From Euborellia annulipes (taxonomy: Eukaryota; Arthropoda; Insecta; Dermaptera; Anisolabididae): 64,000 bases of DNA. How positions within the stretch are numbered: position 1 is the first letter of the stretch; each line of letters opens with the position of its first letter. A program made the position numbers and the translations under genes. The DNA lies in the NCBI GenBank assembly GCA_023213315.1, contig JAKCPI010011580.1:1-64000 (forward strand), in the 5' to 3' direction. Below are positions 49,401-57,914 of this stretch, one piece after another. The notes beneath the pieces were generated by a model. It did not search any database and was not told the DNA's origin. It saw only the letters and a program-made list of their open reading frames with translations.

Positions 49401-49566
49401 GCTCACCTACTAAATTGGAAATAATTACTGATCAAAAGATATAATAAATTTATACATTATTATTATTATTATAAGGTGAAAAAATAAGCGCAAATTTCCT
49501 AATATTGTATCAAAAGTGACAAATCCCTAAATCCTAAAAAAAAAATAAAAGCAGAAATTGCCTTAC

Positions 49567-49990
49567 CTGCAATCGCAATTTGCGTGTGTCTGAGATTCTG
49601 CATGGTGATCCTGACCATCGGGTAATGGACCACAAAGGTTTCATTCCCGTTCCGAATCCTTCTGCTCGCCTTCCGTTGGATCAGCATAATTTTAGTGTCG
49701 TTGATTAGGAAATGTTGTTGGCCGACTAAATCCGGACAATCGGGCAAATTTAAATATAAATCGATCCATGTCCGATTCTCTCCTTTGATAGAGCCCTTTA
49801 AAACACGTTTGATTTTCACTACGATACCATCTCCGTTTGTGTTATTTTGAATGATCTTGCCAACTATGATCAAATCGGAGCGATCAACAGCCGCCGTGTA
49901 ATCGACACAATCACGCGACGTTTTACTTGTAATTCCAATAATGAGGATTAGCACGAGAAAGAAAAGGAAAAGAAGTTGCGACAGCGGCAT
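49567..49990 (-). CDS. First coding exon of a secreted NtA-domain (agrin N-terminal-like) protein, partial
   Basis: Residues 1-141 are encoded here, then a phase-1 donor CAG|GTAAGG (GT at 49566-49565). Residues about 1-22 are a signal peptide (LLFLFFLVLILIIG). The rest aligns by eye to the NtA domain of agrin, a TIMP-like fold that binds laminin: IIVGKI near 41-46, VKIKRVLKG at 58-66, the ITMQNL strand near 128-133 (agrin has MRITLRNL) and NDTKIML at 97-103. Two cysteines (28 and 85) lie in the domain. Sequons at Asn49, 72, 97 and 116 fit secretion. The ATG follows in-frame context with no acceptor seen just before it. Whether follistatin or laminin-G exons follow cannot be told. Agrin itself is one possibility, and a stand-alone NtA protein is another. 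Confidence 0.78.
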
Positions 49991-50999
49991 TTTTGTTTTT
50001 AATCAACAACGGATCAATCAATCATTTTGTGCGATTTAAACTAAGCACGTGCTTTATGAGTTTATTATCTCCAGAAATTCCAGAGCTTCATTTTTTTGAA
50101 ATCTCTTTATTTACAAAGATGATAATCCAGTGGAATTGGGATTAAAAGAGCAAACAAAGTTGAGAATCTGTTCCAGTTAAAAAAGATAAACAGAAAATTA
50201 TTTTTTTTCCTTAATTTCCAATTATATTTTGTACCACGCAATAGTACAAAAATAGTAATCAGTAAAATAAAGTCATGGCTTTTACTTAAGGAAGTTTATA
50301 AATAAAAAAGTAACTAAACAAAAAGACACCTAAGTAAATTTTACCAAATTCACTCATTAGAAAAAGGAATTTTCTCTCACACGAAAACACTTTTTACTAT
50401 ATTATTTATCTATCACTTAATGTTGTCCTCACTCACTCACTCTCATAATCATTAACATGATCATCAACAGAACGCGATTAGACTTGTCGAAGAACTGGCG
50501 GAATGGAAATTCAAAATAAAACGGCAAACGGGTCACCTCTCAAGGAGAGAATAGGGTGCTGGTGGGGGGAGAGCTTTAGGTGTACGTATATACTTCTCTC
50601 TTCTCTGGCTTTTGCTCTCCTCCTTCCCTACCCACACATTAACATATACAGAAAGTTAGAGACTGACAACAGACTGATAGAACAAATAAAACACTTGACC
50701 AACTGCCATTTGCATACATACAAACTTAGTACGTACGCAAAGTGATGATGACAGTCATCTTCATCATTAACATTGTTTTTGGATGAATGTAAAACATTCA
50801 AACAAATGCTGATTGATTTAGAATTCGAAGGGGGGGGGGGGAGATGAACAGCTGGTAATATTTTTGATTGTTATTCTAATAAAAATGTTTGGATCAATAT
50901 GATGGCTGCTGCCTTTAAAGAGACAACACGAAAATAAATTCCTCTTGAAATGGCGTAGCAAATTTCCTGATTTATTTTTAAAGAATATAAAAAAAAAAA
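49991..50999. promoter_or_regulatory. Upstream region of the NtA gene
   Basis: On the minus strand this is 5' of the NtA start codon. It is free of recognised repeats up to a G-run at 50830. Contains CACTCACTCACTCTC at about 50428. No TATA box or initiator could be chosen with confidence. Confidence 0.25.
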
Positions 51000-51445
51000 T
51001 TGACCAACCGGCAAATCACAATTAGCATATACCGGTAAATAATATTTACTAGGTAGAAAAAGGTTTAAAAAAGATGAAATATTTTCTATCAAATTTGCGA
51101 GATGAGTTTGTGTCTATGATTGGGCAAAAATTGCGCCCCCCTGGAGTCAAAGCAGGACCTCCACTCTTCCGCGGCGGACGGGCTACCTGTATCCAAGGTC
51201 GGGCCCTGTGTGCGACCACCGCCTCGAAAGCGTGTAGGTCCTACTTCGACTCCAGGGGGGGCGCAATTTTTGCCCAATCATAAACACAAACTCATTTCGC
51301 ATGATGGAAAAAAATTTCATTTTTTTTAAACCTTTTACTACCTTTGGACCTTATGCACCCATTACAAATAGAAAAACCTAGTTAATATTAATTACCGGTA
51401 GATGCTAATTGCGATTTGCTATCGTGAACCGGTAATTAATATTTA
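51000..51445. repeat. Nested inverted repeat with tRNA-like centre
   Basis: Outer arms: ACCGGCAAATCACAATTAGC (51007) and the mirrored block with CACGATAGCAAATCGCAAT near 51430. Inner arms: AAACTCATCTCGCAAATTTG-type and ATTGGGCAAAAATTGCGCCC, with mirrored B boxes (GGTCCTACTTCGACTCCAGG). The top has CTCTTCCGCGGCGGACGGGC. Related to 25150-25345. Confidence 0.65.
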
Positions 51446-53927
51446 TTAACTCAAATTTGAAAAAAGTAGATATCATTGAGTGTTAAACCACGGATCTGTC
51501 AGGGTACGCAATTCCGTAGGTGGGGAGCGGTTTTTTTTTTATTTAAGATCTTTTTCATATCTATGATCATTTAGACCCCGTCCCTATTTATTTAAATTAA
51601 TTGGTAGCCAATTCATTTTAAATAAATGCTAACCCGGAGGGGGCGCTTGGTTAGAAGATTCAATTTACAGGAGGGTCTCACTGGGGGATGAAATTTTTTT
51701 AAAATAATATCTTCATTTACTAGCACCGTTAAGGTGATTTGATAGTTTAAAATATATTTTAGACAAAAAATCATAATTTCTTTAGATGACTAGTTTTTAA
51801 ATCTTTTTCAATTTGCTCTCGGAGGGGGCGGTCGTCTTCTCCGCCCCTCCCCCTCCCCCTCCCCCTTAATCCGTCCCTGTGATCTGTCAATTCGTACTCA
51901 AATTGCCCTATCACTAGAAAAAATTTTTAAGTTTAATAGAATGCTAAAAATTTAATCAGGTGAATTGTCTTACTCTAACGAGATTGCACTTCGTCGACGG
52001 AAAAATTCGTCATCTGGTTAGAAAAGACGAATAGAGGGATGACGAAAATTAACATTTTATTAAACACAAATATCCTAATGCGGTGGTAGGTCGTAGCGGT
52101 TTTAGGTTTCAAGAGCCCGAGGCGGTAAACGTTTTGGGCTCCCGCCTTTGAACCCCCCCTTCCCATTCCGCCGCGAAAAAAATTGCGGTGTTACACTTAC
52201 GTAGAAAAATTTAAACTTGCCTTATAAATATTTATAGCTACTTTTATAAAGATAATAATATAAAAATAATAATAGTTTGGAGACACTTCCGTAATCAAGA
52301 GGCCTGAGATGTTCACCTCCATCTCCTATGTGTAAATCCATCTCTGGTGGTAAGGCATATTAGGTACAAATCGGCAGATTCAATTCCCGGCGTACTTAAT
52401 TTTTATGACTACTTGATTTAATAAATATTAATTATATGTTTATCCCATTGTCTTGAAGATCTATACATTATAATTCAGTTTATTATTTCTATAGAGAAAA
52501 AGTAAAGCTCTGTACTTTGACCATACATATCGTAATTCAAAATGGAAACTTTAAAAAAGGCTCTTTCTCAGTTAAAATAAAGTTTTATGAAATTATCGTA
52601 ATTTACTAGCTGCACCACCCGCCCTCAGCATGAGCGTAGCTAGGGAATTTGGCTGGGGGCGTGGCATGGGACCTGCCATCCTCCGGGGGGTTATTTTACA
52701 AAATTGTAATCTTATATTTGGATATTTTATACACATTCGAGATTCCTAAATAAATACAAAATTTCATAAGAATTGGAAAATTTTTTTTTAAATGTGTAAA
52801 AAATTCCAAAGGGGACCCCCTTTTGAATCGAAATTAACAAGCAAATCTCCATAGGGATTTAACATTGGCTCTATGGAAGGAAAAGCCGGAAAATGAATTT
52901 GAAAAAACTGTAATATCCTACTACATCAGTGAATTGAACTTCAAACAATTTTCCCGAAAAATTTTACATTTTAAAGACCATCTAAAAAATGGCTGATTTA
53001 TGAATTTTAAAGCCAATTTTGAGAAAATTTAAAAAAACTAAAAAAGTACTAGTACTTTTTGGCCGATTTTGTTATACTTCATGCCTGGCAAGAGAGAAGA
53101 GAGACAGCCACCAAGATAGTTTCTGTTAAGCATTGTCAAAGAATGGCTTAATTTCGGTTGGGTTGATCTGAAAAACAGGTAGTCATCGATTTAATTAAAT
53201 TAAATATTTCAGCTATAATCAAACCCTAATGGCCTCTGAAGCCGAAAAGAGAAATATAAAAGAGAACTGGATTTGATCATTGAAAAAAATTCCAGGATGT
53301 CTTGGATGGACAGGCATCTAATTAAATGCCGAGCAAACAAATCGCCCGTTCGTATAAAAGATAGATGCCTGTCTCCCTACCTCACTTCTGTAAAAATAAT
53401 TTTACTTTTTATTCATTGATTCACCCAAAACTCTCCATCCAATATTTTTGTACTTACGGTTGAAATATCTATAATTAGTGAAAGTAATATGCTTTTTTAA
53501 TCTTTAAATATTCCTCATCAAGTTTTTTTTTTATTTATTTTTCGGCTGATGCCATTCAGCCTCGGAGATTTTTCCATTAAGTTTGTAGTTGAAAATAATT
53601 AATCACGCAATAAGTTTTCCGATATTAAACTTTTTTTCTTTTCTAGAATCCAAATCATAAACCACACAAAGAGGAGTATTTTTTATCAATATTTACAATG
53701 GAACTGCATCCTCCATTCTTAGAAGAAATCTATGGTAGTTTAGAGCTTAAGAAAATCGGGAAACTTTTATAACTTTTTCTTTTGCTGCCCTATTGATCTA
53801 TTGATGTCTTTTTTTTTCATTTCTTTTCTCGATTCGTTGCTCAGATCGTAGTCAGATTTTTTCCTTTTTTTTTTCTTAGGAAAAAGAAGAGGCTAAATTT
53901 TCAGCAATATTTTTGTATATTTAATTA

Positions 53928-54245
53928 TAAGGACCGTCGGCCAAAAAATAAATACTTTTGCGTATTATCCGTTTATTTGTAAATATTTCGACCCCCAGTG
54001 ATATGGATTCATCTTCAGTACAATCGTTTTGCCAATCGTTACTTTCTCCCATCCAATATGACATGATTATATAAATTGCATTCATGGAATGCTCAGCTAT
54101 TTTGTCATATTGGATGGGAGAAAGTAACGATTTGCAAAACATCTGTTGATTGTACTGAAGATGACTCCATATCACTGGGGTCGAAATATTTACAAACGGA
54201 TAATACGAAAGTATTTATTTTTTGGCCGACGGTCCTTATAATTAA
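53928..54245. repeat. Long palindrome with two hairpin motifs
   Basis: Arms start AAGGACCGTCGGCCAAAAAA and are about 130 bp long. The right arm has CTGAAGAT then GACTCCATATCACTGGGGTC then GAAAT. The reported open frames on both strands mirror each other and are arm readings. Confidence 0.7.
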
Positions 54246-54581
54246 ATTGATCATCCTTACGGCCATCTTCAAGCAATTTTTTTATATATAAGGGGATTAT
54301 TTCCAAATATTTCGCAGGCCTAATGGCACTCCTTCAGTGGATTTCAACTCTTTCATCACACTCTAAAGCGAACATGTTGCTCGTTCGGCTATTATCAAAT
54401 AATTTGATATTATGTCCGAAAAGTTTTGAAATAATCACCTATTATATATTAATAAAAATTTGCTGAAAATTTAGTGTCTTCTTTTTCAAGGTAAACCAAC
54501 TTCATCAAAACCACTTATGGGAAATTTCCTTTTTTTTAACTTTTCCCAAAAAACTCTCTGCTGAATTCTTAATGATTTCCA

Positions 54582-55235
54582 AAACATATAACCAAGTATT
54601 TATTAATTTAAATAAGCGAAAAATGTAGGTCGCCGGGAGTTGCACCACGGATCTTGTCGATTTACGCTCAACATGCCCACTGTTGGACCACAGTACGCAC
54701 TCGCTTATTTAAATTATGATAGATCGCTGATTTCAGTCTACTAGAGAAACGCCGCTCAAATCAAGCGTTCAGATTTCTCCGTTACTGAGGCGCGATCTAG
54801 ATGGACGTTTTGAGAAATTAACTCAATTATGCAATTAATAAATAAAGAATTATATATATCATGTGTTGGTCCATGAGGTAATTATGAAAAACATATAACC
54901 AACACATGATATATATAATTCTTTATTTATTAATTGCATAATTGAGTTAATTTTCAAAACGTCCATCTAGATCGCGCCTCAGTAACGGAGAAATCTGAAC
55001 GCTTGATTTGAGCGGCGTTTCTCTAGTAGACTGAAATCAGCGATCTATCATAATTTAAATAAGCGAGTGCGTACTGTGGTCCAACAGTAGGGCATGTTGA
55101 GCGTAAATCGACAAGATCCGTGGTAACTCCCGGCGGTACCTACATTTTTCGCTTATTTAAATTAATAAATACTTGGTTATATGTTTTCATAATTACCTCA
55201 TGGACCAACACATGATATATATAATTCTTTATTTA
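54582..55235. mobile_element. SINE-bearing inverted repeat of two 289-bp arms with 13-bp duplication
   Basis: Arms 54581-54869 and 54899-55187 are almost identical complements around a 29-base loop. Each arm holds a tRNA-like head (on the plus strand in the right arm: GTGGTCCAACAGTAGGGCAT, then GATCCGTGGTAACTCCC). TTAATGATTTCCA occurs on both sides (54569-54581; 55236-55248). After the right arm, the outer terminus repeats CCAACACATGATATATATAA. Confidence 0.7.
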
Positions 55236-56232
55236 TTAATGATTTCCACAATAAAACAAATATAATTTGCTATTCATCTCATCAAGAAATATTTTTAATT
55301 GTTGAACTTCCAAATCCAAACATTTTTTTTTACATTCATAGTTTATTGATATAAGAAATTAGTAATTTTTGCAGTTCCGAACAATTCCCCGAATTTGGCG
55401 TAGTTTATGCATCCGTGCTTCCTTCGATCTCATATGAAATTTTCGCTGCCAGTTTCAAGCAGCTTTAGGTAATTTGGTTGCATCTTTTGTTTTGTGATAC
55501 CATTCATCGCTTCTGGTCAAATGACCACTCCGAGTATTCTCTAATTCGGCTTTTGATTATATTTTTATCCCATTTATCCAAAGCACATCCTTAGCTGTTT
55601 TTCAGTTATTATGAAAAATCTATAGAATATCAAAGAAATTTTCATTAATTTACCCATATAATATTTTATTTCTGAAAAAATACAAAATAATAGAGATTAT
55701 TAGTAGACATAACAACGCCAGAGCATCCTTTTTTTTTGATTATTTATTCTTTAAAATCAATAAATAAAATAAGACAAGCTTTGATTATTAATGAAATATT
55801 ATATAAAAGCTACATAACATTTAAGAATTGGATTTTTCTTTTCCCTTGAAACAAAACAATTCAGTCTCTAGATTAAAAGAATGTATATATTTAAAAAATT
55901 ATATACAAAAATAAAAAATAAACAAAAGAATTTTATAAAGACTAGGAATAAAATTAATAAAATAACATTGGAAAAGAAAAGGAAGAAAATCTTTCATATC
56001 CTTTGTATATATACAAGAGTGTGTGAAAATCTCGAATCTGACAATGAGTTGGGATCACCATAAATATAAATAATTAGATATTTCCGTCTAACATCTTTGA
56101 GTACCTAGTCAGTTGATCGTCCTGATGACCAGAAGAAAAAGATCAACCTTTGACCGAGATTCAAATTTGATCCCGAGTCCGCTATTACCAATCGAAAATT
56201 AAACTTTGTATATATAATAGAACAACACAATA

Positions 56233-56555
56233 TATTATGGGAGTTTTTAATTATAGGCTACATTTTGTATTAATAATTTATTAAAATATATATATATATA
56301 TATATTCAGTATAACTTTTCGACTGCTTATTCTGCAATTTGTATCTAACTTCATAGGAATGACTGTAAATGGTGCTGACGTCGTTGAATATAAAATGCAA
56401 GTAATGGTCCCTTAGAGGTTAGTTCACTTGAGTTGGAGCAAGTGCACAGTACTTGAAAACGACTTAAAAATAAGCAGTCGAAACGTTGTAATATATTTAT
56501 ATTTTTAATAAATAATTAATACAAACATGTGGTCTATAATTAAAAATTCCCCTAA
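56233..56555. repeat. Palindrome with asymmetric 125-bp centre
   Basis: Arms 56233-56335 and 56462-56555 (GTTTTTAATTATAGGCTACA / complement; GCAGTCGAAACGTTG at the inner edge). The centre (56340-56460) is unique, G/C-richer sequence and not self-complementary. Confidence 0.6.
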
Positions 56556-56733
56556 TAATAATAACAATAATCCAAACCACAAGCTTTAATAAAAACACTA
56601 GATATAAGTTTATCTATTATATATAAAAAACAAAAGCAAAAACAAAAAAAAAAAATTGAAGGAATGGCAGAGGCAATGAAATATTCTGATTGCGTAATAA
56701 ATGCCCAGAGTTAGTCTTTAAATTACATTGAGG

Positions 56734-56918
56734 CAGGGCCGGATCTAGGGGTGGGGGCAGTGGGTGCATGTGCCCCGGGCGGCAGATATCAGGGGGGCGG
56801 CAATTAAAGAAAGATTTACTTAAAAAAAGGTAAAATGATATGAATTTTATATTGAAAATTTTAAGGATGGGGCGGCAAATTAAATTTTGCCCCTCCTAAA
56901 AATCTAGTTCCGGCCCTG
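56734..56918. mobile_element. hAT-type MITE, 185 bp, CAGGGCCGG ends
   Basis: Starts CAGGGCCGGATCTAGG and ends CTAGTTCCGGCCCTG. CATTGAGG is repeated on both sides (56726-56733; 56919-56926). Internal G/C-rich flanks and an AT-rich centre. Confidence 0.82.
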
Positions 56919-57354
56919 CATTGAGGTACAAAAAATAAATTACAAATCAACATTATTTATACCACTAATATTGAGAAAATGCTATAAATATTTTAAAACA
57001 ATATCAATGAAAAAATATATTAATTTTAATCTGAGACCTTTGTAATTTATATATTTTTTTAAAATAATCGGATTTCTTTTTTTGATTCGTATTTAAATGG
57101 AATCTTTTAGAATCTATTTAGATTTGCAAAATCACATTCGTAAACCTTCTAATGCTAAGGACTGTCAAGAAGTCAATATTAGTATTTTGTGATTGAGTAA
57201 AAAGGTTTTCTCAAAACTAATACTCTTAAAAAAAAAAACAAATTTTTTAATTCAAGATTTTTCAAACACTCTGTATTAGTAAATATTAGATAAGAAATAA
57301 AATTTATAAAAATTAAAAATAACTAATTATGGTAGATAAGGATGCCCTTTCTGG

Positions 57355-57513
57355 CTACCGCGAATAGATGGACGATTGTGTTGGAGATTTAATAAAATAT
57401 CGGGATCCAATCCAAATTAAGAGTCCGATTATCCCAGTACAGCAGAGACTCGCCCAGGCTCGGATTCGCCAATGCTCCTTGGAAGAACGTAGCAGGGAAA
57501 CGATTCGTGTTAC
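57355..57513 (-). CDS. DCAKD: DCAKD coding exon 4 with stop
   Basis: Encodes residues 189-240 and TAG at 57357-57355. The acceptor is TTCTTTTAAG with AG at 57515-57514, phase 0. The first residues [13 protein letters not shown] continue the family helix after RQQ. Then comes an uncharged stretch around [18 protein letters not shown], a likely transmembrane or membrane-associated segment. A possible poly(A) signal ATTAAA lies about 104 bases after the stop (57251-57246), though such hexamers are common in this AT-rich DNA. Confidence 0.88.
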   Translation of the reverse strand, partial: VTRIVSLLRSSKEHWRIRAWASLCCTGIIGLLIWIGSRYFIKSPTQSSIYSR

Positions 57514-57883
57514 CTTAAAAGAAAAATATGTTTTTATTTTCCAATACATATTGTAGTTGAAGAAAATTATTAAAATCTATGATATGGTAAGGAACAAGAG
57601 CACTAAGGATGATTGGCCTCATCATGATATGTCGAAACTTGCGGAGGCAATTGAGGGAATGGAATTTGAATCTGACGTTATTGTTCAATATCAGGCAAGA
57701 CAGTATGGCGCGGGTTCGGATCCCAGGCAGTTCGATGATTTTATTAAAGCCATTTGGATACCTAATGGCTTAAATAAGAATGCCTGGGACCCCTATATAT
57801 ATATATATATATATCTTTATATATATATATATGGGGGGGGGGGCCCCGGGGCTGGGGGGGGGGGGCCGGGGTTTTTATGAGAA

Positions 57884-57914
<31 letters not shown>

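Noticed and set aside
48933..49406. 157-codon frame as a gene
   Set aside because: Contains poly-Phe and proline runs from homopolymers and shares DNA with a MITE; treated as a repeat relic.
53921..54291. Two opposed frames sharing DCTEDESISLG-like peptides
   Set aside because: They are the two arms of one palindrome read in opposite directions.
57355..57556. Plus-strand frame antisense to DCAKD exon 4
   Set aside because: Shadow of the real minus-strand exon.
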